From: Erginobacter sp964587835
Lineage (GTDB): Bacteria; Auribacterota; Erginobacteria; Erginobacterales; Erginobacteraceae
Assembly: GCA_964587835.1 (NCBI GenBank)
Contig: CAZPMN010000009.1
Location: 1 to 64,000 of the forward strand
Reading direction: 5' to 3'
DNA length: 64,000 nucleotides
The notes under the pieces are model-generated. The model did not search any database. It was not told where the DNA came from and saw only the letters and a program-made list of their open reading frames with translations. Below, piece by piece: positions 51,479-59,220 of this stretch; the first letter of the stretch is position 1; the number at the start of each line of letters is the position of its first letter. The position numbers and the translations under genes are program-made.

Positions 51479-52195
51479 ATGGCGAATCCGGTTTCCATAG
51501 TCCTGCCGACCTACAACGAGAAGGACACCATCGAGGCGCTTCTGAAGGAGATCGCAGGGCGGATCACCCCGGATTCGGAGATTATCGTAGTCGACGACGC
51601 CTCGCCGGACGGGACGGGGGAGATCGCGGCGGGATTGGCCGTTCAGGACCCCCGGATCCGGGTTCTGAGGCGGAAGGAACGGGGGCTGACCTCCGCCCTG
51701 CGGGCGGGGATCGCGGCGGCGAAATACGGTACGGTGATCTGGCTCGACGCCGACTTCGCCCATCCCCCCAAGACCATCCCCAACCTGGTGGCGGCGGACG
51801 AGACCTGCGACATCGTGGTCGCCTCCCGCTACGTGCCGGGGGGACACGACGGGAGGAAAGCCCCCATCCGGCGCTGGGCCAGCATCGCCCTCAACCGGAT
51901 CGGGCGCTGGTGGATCGGCTCCGCCATCAACGACCTCTCCAGCGGTTTTGTCCGGGCCCGGAAATCCGTCCTCGAAGCCCTCCCCTTTCACGGAACCTAC
52001 GGCGATTACTGCATCACCTTCCTGGTCCGGGCGGAACGGAGAGGCTACCGGATCGGCGAGATCCCCTACGTAAACTCGGAACGGGAGCACGGCTACTCCA
52101 AGACCGGCTCAAACCCCTTGATCTTCCTTCGTTATGTATTATTATATCTGAAAACCATTCTGAAATTGAGGAATGACCGCGATGAAACAATTTGA
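51479..52195 (+). CDS. GT2-family glycosyltransferase (dolichol-phosphate mannosyltransferase-like)
   Basis: A 238-residue GT-A enzyme. SIVLPTYNEKDTIEALL opens it, IVVDDASPDGTG holds the first Asp pair, and VIWLDADFAHPPKTI the D-x-D metal site; VASRYVPGGHDGRKAP matches the DPM1-like group. There is no C-terminal membrane segment, unlike some polyprenyl-phosphate enzymes. It would transfer a sugar to polyprenyl phosphate. It overlaps the next gene by 23 bases. Confidence 0.92.
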   Translation: MANPVSIVLPTYNEKDTIEALLKEIAGRITPDSEIIVVDDASPDGTGEIAAGLAVQDPRIRVLRRKERGLTSALRAGIAAAKYGTVIWLDADFAHPPKTIPNLVAADETCDIVVASRYVPGGHDGRKAPIRRWASIALNRIGRWWIGSAINDLSSGFVRARKSVLEALPFHGTYGDYCITFLVRAERRGYRIGEIPYVNSEREHGYSKTGSNPLIFLRYVLLYLKTILKLRNDRDETI

Positions 52196-53372
52196 CGAAG
52201 CGAAAGGCCGGGAAGCGCTGCGGAGGGCCTCGGCGATGGCCGGCCCCGAACCGGTCACCCCGGAGGGGGTGGAGGTCATCCCCGTCTGCCAGCCGACCCT
52301 GGAGGGGAACGAGAAGAAGTACGTGATGCAGTGTATGGATACGAACTGGATCTCCTCCCGGGGACGGTTCGTGGACGAATTTGAGGAGAAGTTCGCCAAC
52401 TACTGCGGGGTCCGCTTCGGGATTACCACCAACAGCGGAACGACCGCGCTCCACCTGGCCCTGGCCACGATGGGGATCAAGGAAGGGGACGAAGTGATCA
52501 TCCCTTCTTTCACGATGATCTCAACCGCCAACGCCATCTCCTACCTCGACGCCGAACCGGTGGTGGTTGATGTTGAACCCCAAACCTGGAACATCGATCC
52601 CGACCGGATCGAGGAGAAGATCACCGAGCGGACGAGGGCGATCATCCCCATCCACACCTACGGCCACCCGGCGGATATGGACCGGTTGCAGGAGATTGCC
52701 GATAAGCACGGCCTGGCGATCGTCGAGGACGCGGCCGAGGCCCACGGGGCCGAGTACAAGGGGCGGCGGGTCGGCAGTTTCGGCGAGATGGCCTCCTTCA
52801 GCTTCTACGCCAACAAGATCATCACCACCGGCGAGGGCGGAATGATCGTCACCGACAACCAGGAGCGGGCCGAACTCCTCCAGACGATGCGCAACTACGG
52901 CTTCACCCAGGAGCGGCACTTCTGGCACAAGGTGATGGGCTTCAGCTACCGGATGACCAACCTCCAGGCGGCAATCGGGCTGGGCCAGTTCGAACGGATC
53001 AAGCAGCTGTTGGGAGCCCGCCGGAATAATGCCCGGCTCTACAACGAGCTGCTGGCAGACGTGGACGGTATCACCACCCCCCCGGAGTCGGAGGACGTCA
53101 AGTCGGTTTACTGGATGTACGGGGTCGTGGTCGAAGATGACTTCGGAATGTCCAAGGACCGGCTCCGGCAGATCCTGGCCGACCACGGAATCGAGACCCG
53201 GTCGTTTTTCATCCCCATCCACCTCCAGCCGATCTACTCCTACCTCTTGAGCGACGAATTCCCGGTCTCCGAGGAACTCGGAAGGAAGGGCTTCTACCTC
53301 CCCTCGGCCAGCAGTCTGAAAGCCCACCAGATCGAGTACATCGCCGACGTGATCCGCAACGCCCGGTCCTGA
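52173..53372 (+). CDS. DegT/DnrJ/EryC1/StrS-family aminotransferase
   Basis: A 399-residue PLP enzyme that makes amino sugars such as perosamine-type sugars from 4-keto precursors. TNSGTTALHLAL and FTMISTANAISYLDAEPVVVDV are the family hallmarks, EDAAEAHGAEYKG carries the Asp that contacts PLP, and SFYANKIITTGEGGM holds the catalytic Lys. An alternative ATG lies three codons in. The N-terminal 30 residues ahead of VIPVCQPTL are an extension. It fits the formyltransferase at 33548. Confidence 0.93.
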   Translation: MTAMKQFDEAKGREALRRASAMAGPEPVTPEGVEVIPVCQPTLEGNEKKYVMQCMDTNWISSRGRFVDEFEEKFANYCGVRFGITTNSGTTALHLALATMGIKEGDEVIIPSFTMISTANAISYLDAEPVVVDVEPQTWNIDPDRIEEKITERTRAIIPIHTYGHPADMDRLQEIADKHGLAIVEDAAEAHGAEYKGRRVGSFGEMASFSFYANKIITTGEGGMIVTDNQERAELLQTMRNYGFTQERHFWHKVMGFSYRMTNLQAAIGLGQFERIKQLLGARRNNARLYNELLADVDGITTPPESEDVKSVYWMYGVVVEDDFGMSKDRLRQILADHGIETRSFFIPIHLQPIYSYLLSDEFPVSEELGRKGFYLPSASSLKAHQIEYIADVIRNARS

Positions 53373-53944
53373 CCCCCACCCCTGATTTGGACGGGATAAC
53401 AGGATCAACAGGATGGTTTCGATTGGAGTTGGCATTTAGTTGCCAATCAGCGGTTGGTGGTAGAACGTTCCGCAACTTACCACTCCCTATTTCCTATTCC
53501 CCAAAACATATCCTGTTAATCCTGTCTAAGATGAACGTTTTGTTGATCTTTTCCATTCTCATGAACAGGAGAATGGAAGAATTCAGCATAAAGATGTAGC
53601 ACCCCTTTGGGGTGCTGGTTTGTGATGGTTGCGATTGCTCCAACCCGGGGAGATGCCCCGGGCTATGACGTAGGACCCCGTTGGGGTCCGCGCACACATT
53701 TTCCCGGGGCAACCGGTTCCCGGGGCGCTGCCCCGGGCTGTGACGTTGGACGCCGTTGGCATCCTTTCTTTTCACCCCATCGGAGTGAAACATCTCAGCC
53801 CGGCGAGCATCGCCGGGATCAAGATCAAGCGGATTGTTTTTGTAAAGCACCCCAACGGGGTGCCACATCAGGCGGCGAGCAACTGCTTTCAGCGAATCTC
53901 AGATACCTTCGTACTCGCATATCCGCTCAATCGCCTTTGATAAC
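53373..53944. repeat. 572-base island of dispersed repeats and hairpins
   Basis: No gene is visible. It contains AACAGGATCAACAGGATGG (53398-53416) and its inverted partner ATCCTGTTAATCCTGTCT (53510-53527), a perfect hairpin AGCACCCC-TTT-GGGGTGCT (53598-53616), and then GCCCCGGGCT-TGACG... words with GGACCCC-GTT-GGGGTCC and CACCCC-AAC-GGGGTG hairpins in series. All look like dispersed repeats of the REP type. Start of the next gene follows directly. Confidence 0.75.
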
Positions 53945-55360
53945 ATGAACATCCTCCTGGTCAACCCACCCTTTGATCCGGAAGAGTCGGTGGGGGAGAG
54001 CCGCTCGGTCAGGTTCGTTCTCAACATCACCCCCCCGCTCGGTCTGGCCTACCTGGGGGCTGTCCTGGAACGGGCCGGCCATCGGGTCCGGATCGTCGAC
54101 TACACCGCCCGCTTTCCCTACCCTCCTCTCCCCGACCTGCTCCGGGATTTCCACCCGGGCCTGATCGGCCTGACCGCGACCACCCCCTCTTTCGAGAGCG
54201 CCCGGAGACTGGCGGCGGAAATCCAGCGGCTGGCCCCCGCGGTCCCGATCGTCCTCGGCGGAGCCCACATCACCTGCACCCCGGAAGCCGTCCGGGCCGA
54301 CGGCCTCTTCGCCGCCGGCGTGATCGGGGAGGGCGAGGAGACGATGGTCGAGCTGGCCGGCAGGCTGAAAGAAGGCAGGATCTCCGGCCTGGAGACGGTC
54401 AGGGGTATAGTCTATCCGGAAGGCGGAAGCTTGAGACGGACCCCGCCCCGGGGGTTCATCTCCGACCTCGACTCCCTCCCCTTCCCCGGCTACCACCTGC
54501 TCCCCCCCCTGAAACATTACCACCCCACCCCGGCCTCCTACCGGAAGCTCCCGGTGGGGATATTGATGACCAGCCGGGGCTGTCCCTTCAAGTGCACCTT
54601 CTGCGACCGTTCGATCTTCGGCAACAACACGAGATTTCACAGTCCGGGCCGCGTACTCGACGAGGTGGAGTGGATGCTGAACGAACTGGGCGCCAGGGAG
54701 ATCCGCTTCTTCGACGACACCTTCACCCTGAAGAGGGACCGGGTGCGGGAGATCTGCGCCGGGATCCGGGAGCGGGGGCTGAAATTCCCCTGGACCTGCC
54801 TGACCGCGGTCAAGACGGTCACCCCGGAGATCCTGAAGGAGATGAAGGTGGCCGGCTGCTGGCAGGTCCTCTTCGGCCTGGAGTCGGGGGATGACCGGAT
54901 GCTGAAGCTCCTCGGGAAGGGGAACACCGTGGAGGACAACCGCAAAGCCGTCCGCTGGGCGAAAGAAGCCGGGCTGGAGGTCCGGGGGGACTTCATCGTC
55001 GGCACCCCGGGGGAGACAATGGAGAGCCTGCAGAGGACCCTTAGCTTCACCCTGGAGACCGGACTCGACTACGCCCACTTCAACAAGTTCACCCCCTTCC
55101 CCGGGACCGAGCTCTACCGGCGGCTGGAGGCGGCGGGATATGCCTTCGACTTCTCCCGCGGCTGTTCCATCCTCGACCACGGGGCGCTCCTCTTCGTACC
55201 CGAGTCGCTCGACCGGGAAGAATACCGCCGCTGGCTTGACCGGGCCTTCAAGAAGTTCTACCTCCGCCCCTCCCACGTCCTGAAGAGGATTCTGGCCGTG
55301 CGGACCTGGACCCAGTTCCGGGGGCAGGTCCGCGGTGCCTTCGCCATTGCCGAACTATGA
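53945..55360 (+). CDS. B12-binding-domain radical SAM protein
   Basis: A 471-residue enzyme: an N-terminal cobalamin-binding fold (NILLVNPPF; LGGAHITCTPEAV) and a radical SAM core with CPFKCTFC near residue 215 (C-x3-C-x2-C). DDTFTLKRDR and FGLESGDDRMLKLLGKG are conserved BchE-like family motifs. Such proteins carry out methylations, ring formation or rearrangements in lipid, hopanoid or glycan pathways; the exact reaction is unknown. The downstream ASST-like gene starts 22 bases after its stop. Confidence 0.9.
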   Translation: MNILLVNPPFDPEESVGESRSVRFVLNITPPLGLAYLGAVLERAGHRVRIVDYTARFPYPPLPDLLRDFHPGLIGLTATTPSFESARRLAAEIQRLAPAVPIVLGGAHITCTPEAVRADGLFAAGVIGEGEETMVELAGRLKEGRISGLETVRGIVYPEGGSLRRTPPRGFISDLDSLPFPGYHLLPPLKHYHPTPASYRKLPVGILMTSRGCPFKCTFCDRSIFGNNTRFHSPGRVLDEVEWMLNELGAREIRFFDDTFTLKRDRVREICAGIRERGLKFPWTCLTAVKTVTPEILKEMKVAGCWQVLFGLESGDDRMLKLLGKGNTVEDNRKAVRWAKEAGLEVRGDFIVGTPGETMESLQRTLSFTLETGLDYAHFNKFTPFPGTELYRRLEAAGYAFDFSRGCSILDHGALLFVPESLDREEYRRWLDRAFKKFYLRPSHVLKRILAVRTWTQFRGQVRGAFAIAEL

Positions 55361-55382
55361 ACGCGTTGAAGGGAACAATCCG

Positions 55383-56594
55383 ATGATACTGAACAAACTT
55401 CCTTACCTGCTAATCGGGCTGAACCTTTGCGTTGCCCCGCCCCTCCTCCCGGACGGGGAGACCGAGCCGACGGAGAAGGAGGAAGAGATCCTGGACGAGC
55501 TCCTAACCCTGCCTTACCTCCCAGGATACAACCCCGCCCCGCCGGAGACCGGGGTGACCATCCACGACCGGGAGCGGACCGGACCCGGCGTGAATCTGGT
55601 GGTCCTGGACGGCCCGGCCCCGGTGCTGCTGATGGACCTGGACGGCGAGGTTCTCCACCAATGGGCCATCGCGGGAGATACCCACGTCCGCCGCGCCCAC
55701 CTCTTCCCCAACGGCGACCTCCTCGCCATCCTGAAAAAGGGCAGGATGGTCAAACTGGATAAAGACTCGCGGGAGATCTGGCACCGGCGGGGCGGTTTCC
55801 ACCACGACCTCGAGGTGACGGCGGACGGAGAGTTCTACGTGATCCGGGACCAGCTGCAAAAGCTCTCCCCCGCCGAGCAGAAGCTGCTCCGGAACCGCTA
55901 CGAAAAGATCATCGACAACTTCATCACCGTCCTCACCCCCGACGGCAAGACCAGAATGGAATTCTCGATTTTCGACGCCATCGTCTCCTCTGACTACTGG
56001 CCGCTTTTCCAGGGAAAGACCTTTGCCGATCCGAACGGCGATATCCTTCACACCAACACGATCGAACGGATCAAGGCGGGGCCCTGGAATGGCTTCGCCC
56101 CTTTTCAGGAGGGCCGCATCCTGGTCTCGTTCCGCCATCTCCACGCCATCGCCGTCATCGATCCCGACCTGAAGAAGGTCATCTGGGCCGCTTCCGGGAT
56201 GTGGGCCTACCAGCACCAGCCCACCATCCTGGAAAACGGGAACATCCTCATCTTCGACAACCAGGAGAAGGGAAGAATGTCCCGGGTCATCGAGTTCGAT
56301 CCGGCCACGCAGGAGATAGCCTGGATCTACCGGGGCACGGAGGAAAACGGGTTCTTCAGCGAGGTCCTCGGCTCCCAGCAGCGGCTCCCCAACGGCAACA
56401 CCCTGATCACCGAGTCCTGTGACGGCCGGGCTTTCGAGGTGACCCCGGACGGGGAGGTAGTCTGGGAGTATGTCAACCCCCGGCAGGCCGGGGAGCAGGG
56501 GGACCTGGTGGGGATAATCTACGAGGTGCTCCGTCTCGACCCCGATAATCTCGACTTCCTGGTCCAAGACACAAACGCCGGCGACGGCAATTAA
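55383..56594 (+). CDS. arylsulfotransferase (ASST)-like beta-propeller protein
   Basis: A 403-residue protein with a signal-like N-terminus (ILNKLPYLLIGLNLCVA) and beta-propeller repeats: GVNLVVLDG, VLLMDLDGEVLHQWA, RRAHLFPNGDLLAI, HHDLEVTADGEFYVI, HQPTILENGNILIFDN, QQRLPNGNTLITESCDGRAFEVTPDGEVVWEY. The histidines are as expected for the ASST family, which transfers sulfate between phenols, but such propellers are also found without shown activity. I start at ATG 55383, preceded by GAAGGGA. It follows the radical SAM gene. Confidence 0.87.
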   Translation: MILNKLPYLLIGLNLCVAPPLLPDGETEPTEKEEEILDELLTLPYLPGYNPAPPETGVTIHDRERTGPGVNLVVLDGPAPVLLMDLDGEVLHQWAIAGDTHVRRAHLFPNGDLLAILKKGRMVKLDKDSREIWHRRGGFHHDLEVTADGEFYVIRDQLQKLSPAEQKLLRNRYEKIIDNFITVLTPDGKTRMEFSIFDAIVSSDYWPLFQGKTFADPNGDILHTNTIERIKAGPWNGFAPFQEGRILVSFRHLHAIAVIDPDLKKVIWAASGMWAYQHQPTILENGNILIFDNQEKGRMSRVIEFDPATQEIAWIYRGTEENGFFSEVLGSQQRLPNGNTLITESCDGRAFEVTPDGEVVWEYVNPRQAGEQGDLVGIIYEVLRLDPDNLDFLVQDTNAGDGN

Positions 56595-56686
56595 CACGAC
56601 TCTCGCGATTCGTAATGTTTTCAGGTCGAAAGTCCCACCAAATCAGCAAAACCCTCGTCAAGGCCTGCACACACGAATTTTTGGCA

Positions 56687-56715
56687 TTGTCAACCGATGG
56701 CCGCCGTGATACTTT
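56687..56715 (+). promoter_or_regulatory. promoter for the first toxin-antitoxin pair
   Basis: TTGTCA (56687-56692), 17 bases, TACTTT (56710-56715). The start point would be near 56722, two bases before the ATG at 56724, so the mRNA would be leaderless. Confidence 0.45.
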
Positions 56716-56723
56716 GTCTTACG

Positions 56724-56939
56724 ATGAACACGATCACCATCAGAATACCGAAGGAGATGCGGGATGATCTCCAGCAGATCAGTGGGGAGATGAGGAAACC
56801 GGTCAGCGACGTGGTAAGGGAATCTATCCGGCGTTACGTCGTCGTGGAAAAGTTCCGCTCCCTGCGGAAAAAGACCCTCCCCTTCGCCGAAGCTCGGGGT
56901 TATCTCACCGACGAGGACGTCTTCAAGGCGATCTCGTGA
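56724..56939 (+). CDS. ribbon-helix-helix antitoxin
   Basis: A 71-residue CopG/RHH-like protein: MNTITIRIPKEMRDDLQQIS forms the beta-strand and first helix, and KPVSDVVRESIRRYV the second helix. It would bind its own promoter and neutralise the PIN toxin through its acidic, hydrophobic C-terminal tail. ATG 56724 is used; a frame to 56697 is open but not needed. The stop overlaps the toxin start as GTGA. Confidence 0.85.
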   Translation: MNTITIRIPKEMRDDLQQISGEMRKPVSDVVRESIRRYVVVEKFRSLRKKTLPFAEARGYLTDEDVFKAIS

Positions 56940-57337
56940 GAGTGGTGCTTGACGCCAACGTCGTGGTGGCGGCATTCGCTTCCCACGGGTTGTGTGAAGC
57001 TGTCTTCGAACTCTGCCTCGACAGCCATCAGCTCTTGATCAGCGAAGAACTGCTGGGGGAGATCTACCGCAATTTGCGGGAGAAGATCGGGTTGCCAGAG
57101 GCAACAGCCGGTCAGATAGCCGGGCTGCTTCGGGATAACTGTGAAGTCTTGACCCCTTTTCCTGCCGTCACGGATGCCTGTCGTGACCCTGATGATCTCC
57201 ACGTTATCGGCCTGGCCGCAGGCGGCAACGCGGACTGCCTGGTAACCGGCGATAAAGATCTGCTCGTTCTAAAAAAAACCGGCCGGTGCCGGATATTGAC
57301 TCCCCGCCAGTTTGCCGACCGGATCAATAAGCCATAA
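56936..57337 (+). CDS. PIN-domain toxin (COG1569-like)
   Basis: A 133-residue PIN-domain ribonuclease, predicted VapC-like toxin. VVLDANVVVAAF gives the first Asp, DPDDLHVIGLAA an Asp pair, and CLVTGDKDLLVL another acidic cluster. The start is GTG 56936, overlapping the antitoxin stop (GTGA), the usual toxin-antitoxin coupling. It most likely cleaves RNA when freed from the antitoxin. Confidence 0.87.
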   Translation: MRVVLDANVVVAAFASHGLCEAVFELCLDSHQLLISEELLGEIYRNLREKIGLPEATAGQIAGLLRDNCEVLTPFPAVTDACRDPDDLHVIGLAAGGNADCLVTGDKDLLVLKKTGRCRILTPRQFADRINKP

Positions 57338-57405
57338 GCCGGACCATCCGCTGTCTCTTTCTGGCCATCTCCGGATTATAACAATTGGAGAGAAGAATAA
57401 TACTA

Positions 57406-57434
57406 TTGACATAGTATAACCTTGGTTATACTAT
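57406..57434 (+). promoter_or_regulatory. promoter with operator palindrome for the mazEF-type pair
   Basis: TTGACA (57406-57411), 17 bases and TACTAT (57429-57434). A perfect 24-bp inverted repeat, ATAGTATAACC-TT-GGTTATACTAT (57411-57434), spans the spacer and -10, so a bound antitoxin would block RNA polymerase. The start would be near 57441, which is the A of the ATG: a leaderless mRNA is predicted. Confidence 0.75.
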
Positions 57435-57440
57435 AGTAGC

Positions 57441-57677
57441 ATGAAAACAGCAATCTCCATACCGGATAGGATATTTGCACTTGCGGATAAATTCGCCCGC
57501 CGACGGAATCTATCCCGTAGTGCGCTCTTTACGGCCGCGGTTGATGAATACGTTCAAAGGCACCGCGGCGAAGACGTCACCCGCCAGCTGAATGAGATCT
57601 ACTCCAGGGAAGATTCAGCTCTCGATCCCGTTCTGGCGAAGCTGCAGGCGATCTCTCTTCCCGAGGAAGAATGGTAG
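57441..57677 (+). CDS. MazE-like ribbon-helix-helix antitoxin
   Basis: A 78-residue protein: MKTAISIPDRIFALADKFA gives a beta-strand and helix, RNLSRSALFTAAVDEYVQ the second helix, and SREDSALDPVLAKLQAISL the acidic toxin-binding tail. It is the type of MazE with an RHH DNA-binding fold. Probably autoregulates through the 24-bp palindrome upstream. The next gene starts inside its last codons. Confidence 0.87.
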   Translation: MKTAISIPDRIFALADKFARRRNLSRSALFTAAVDEYVQRHRGEDVTRQLNEIYSREDSALDPVLAKLQAISLPEEEW

Positions 57678-58015
57678 TGAAGCGCGGGGAGTTGTGGTGG
57701 GCGTCCCTGCCCGATCCGATCGGATCGGGACCGGGATATCGGAGGCCGGTGCTGATTATTCAATCCGACGCCTTCAACCGCAGCCAGATTCGGACGGTCA
57801 TCTGTGCGGCGATAACTTCCAACCTGCGCCTGGCCGATGCTCCCGGCAACGTCCGTTTGTCCAAGCGCGCAACGGGGCTTCCAAAGCCGTCCGTCGTAAA
57901 TGTTTCGCAACTTATCAGTCTTGACAGGAGATGCCTTACCCAGCTTATCAAGGTAATCGATGCGCAGATTATGCGCGAAGTCGATGAGGGTTTGCGCCTG
58001 GTTCTGGCCCTATAG
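57671..58015 (+). CDS. MazF-type mRNA interferase toxin
   Basis: A 114-residue PemK/MazF-family protein. VVKRGELWWASLPDPIGSG, RRPVLIIQSDAFNRS and SVVNVSQLISLDR are the usual motifs; the Arg in RRPVLI and Thr/Ser in NVSQ are in the cleft. It cuts single-stranded RNA at short motifs unless bound by the antitoxin. Its ATG overlaps the last codons of the antitoxin gene, and its end overlaps the convergent murB gene by six bases. Confidence 0.92.
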   Translation: MVVKRGELWWASLPDPIGSGPGYRRPVLIIQSDAFNRSQIRTVICAAITSNLRLADAPGNVRLSKRATGLPKPSVVNVSQLISLDRRCLTQLIKVIDAQIMREVDEGLRLVLAL

Positions 58016-58897
58016 GGAAGCAACGGAGGACTTTTGCCAGATCCTGATTTCCAGCTCCAGCTCGACCCCGGATTGCTCCTTTACCTTGGCCCGGACCAAG
58101 TCGATCAGGGCCAGAACGTCCCGGAATGAGGCTCCTCTCCGGTTGACGATCACGTTGGCGTGCTTCTCGGAGATCTGGGCGTCCCCGATCCTCCTCCCCT
58201 TCAGCCCCGCCGCCTCGATCAGCCGCCCGGCAAAGTCCCCGGGCGGATTCTTGAAGACCGAGCCGGCACTGGGGTACTCGAGAGGGAGGGTCTCCCTTCT
58301 CCGGCGGAGGACTTCCCGGGTCTTTTTCTCTATCTTCTTTCGATCACCCGGGGAGAGTTCCAGATCGACCCGGAGGACCACCTCGCCGCTCTCCTGGAAA
58401 CGGCTGACCCGGTACATGAACCCGCAGTCATCCCGACCGAGTTCCACCACCCCGAAGCCGGGACGGTAAACCCAGACCCGGCGGACCACCTCGGCGATTT
58501 CCTCCCCTCCCCAGCCGGCGTTCATCACCGTCGCGCCTCCCACCGTCCCCGGGATTCCGGCCGCAAATTCTAACCCGGCCAGTCCCACTGCTCCCACCGC
58601 CTTTACCAGGCGCGCGAGTTCCATCCCCGCCGGCGCCTCCACCCGGATCCCCTCGACGACCAACTCTTCCGGGTCATATTCCGGTCTGACCACTGCTCCC
58701 TTCACCCCCCGGTCATCCACCAGCAGGTTGCTCCCCCCTCCCAGGATCCGGTACGGGGTTTCTTCCTCATTGAGAATCTCGCAGCATCGGAGAGTCTTCC
58801 AGAACCCGTGCGGCCGGCACAAGAGTTCCGCCGGCCCGCCGATCTGCAAGGTGGTGGGGATCGCCTCTCCCTCCCGGCAATTTAATAGATTCCGCAT
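58010..58897 (-). CDS. murB: UDP-N-acetylenolpyruvoylglucosamine reductase
   Basis: A 295-residue FAD enzyme that makes UDP-MurNAc in peptidoglycan synthesis. LQIGGPAELL, ILGGGSNLLVDD and FAAGIPGTVGGATVMNAG form the FAD site, YRVSRF is conserved, SAGSVFKNP holds the catalytic Ser (S213) and the terminal ELEIRIW the catalytic Glu. No extra Tyr loop, so it is type II. I start at ATG 58897. The frame continues upstream for 93 codons, but that part resembles the tail of the membrane proteins B/B' and not MurB. Confidence 0.95.
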   Translation of the reverse strand: MRNLLNCREGEAIPTTLQIGGPAELLCRPHGFWKTLRCCEILNEEETPYRILGGGSNLLVDDRGVKGAVVRPEYDPEELVVEGIRVEAPAGMELARLVKAVGAVGLAGLEFAAGIPGTVGGATVMNAGWGGEEIAEVVRRVWVYRPGFGVVELGRDDCGFMYRVSRFQESGEVVLRVDLELSPGDRKKIEKKTREVLRRRRETLPLEYPSAGSVFKNPPGDFAGRLIEAAGLKGRRIGDAQISEKHANVIVNRRGASFRDVLALIDLVRAKVKEQSGVELELEIRIWQKSSVASL

Positions 58898-59176
58898 TGA
58901 TGAAACCGCCGGTTCGTCGGGCCGGGGCGGCGCTCGATGGATATTCCCCGATTTGCTTCCGGGCCGCCACAACCACTCGTACGTCCCTTTCCTCAACCAA
59001 GCCATATCCCGGTTCCAGCAGAGCCGAGGGAGTTGATCGGGAATTTGGAGGACATCGCCCAAAACCTCAAATCCCGAATCCCTCATTTTGCGTCCTTCTC
59101 CCCGATCCCTTGGCGGGAGGGCAGCCGGTGCAACTACGCGCAACCCCCATTCCCCGGTATCTACGTGCAAACGCAA
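58898..59176 (-). pseudogene. remnant of a B-type membrane protein, fused in frame before murB
   Basis: The codons upstream of murB read LPRLCWNRDMAWLRKGTYEW near the middle, which matches the C-terminal PRLCWNRGMGRRIWGTYQW of proteins B and B' (27895-29442 and 26259-27851). The rest of that gene is absent here, so I regard it as a fragment. It is in frame with murB, so a fused protein could be made from upstream starts if transcribed. Confidence 0.6.
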
Positions 59177-59220
59177 AGGGGAAACAGCGGGGAGTCATTA
59201 ACTTGGGGAGAGATCCCTGA

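Noticed and set aside
53927..55276. A 449-codon minus-strand frame opposite the B12-binding radical SAM gene
   Set aside because: It has no family motif, whereas the plus strand has the CPFKCTFC motif and a full family match. It is an antisense artefact of high GC.
58010..59176. A single 388-residue MurB
   Set aside because: MurB is complete from the ATG at 58897. The extra 93 residues resemble the tail of the B-type membrane proteins, so they are treated as a fragment.
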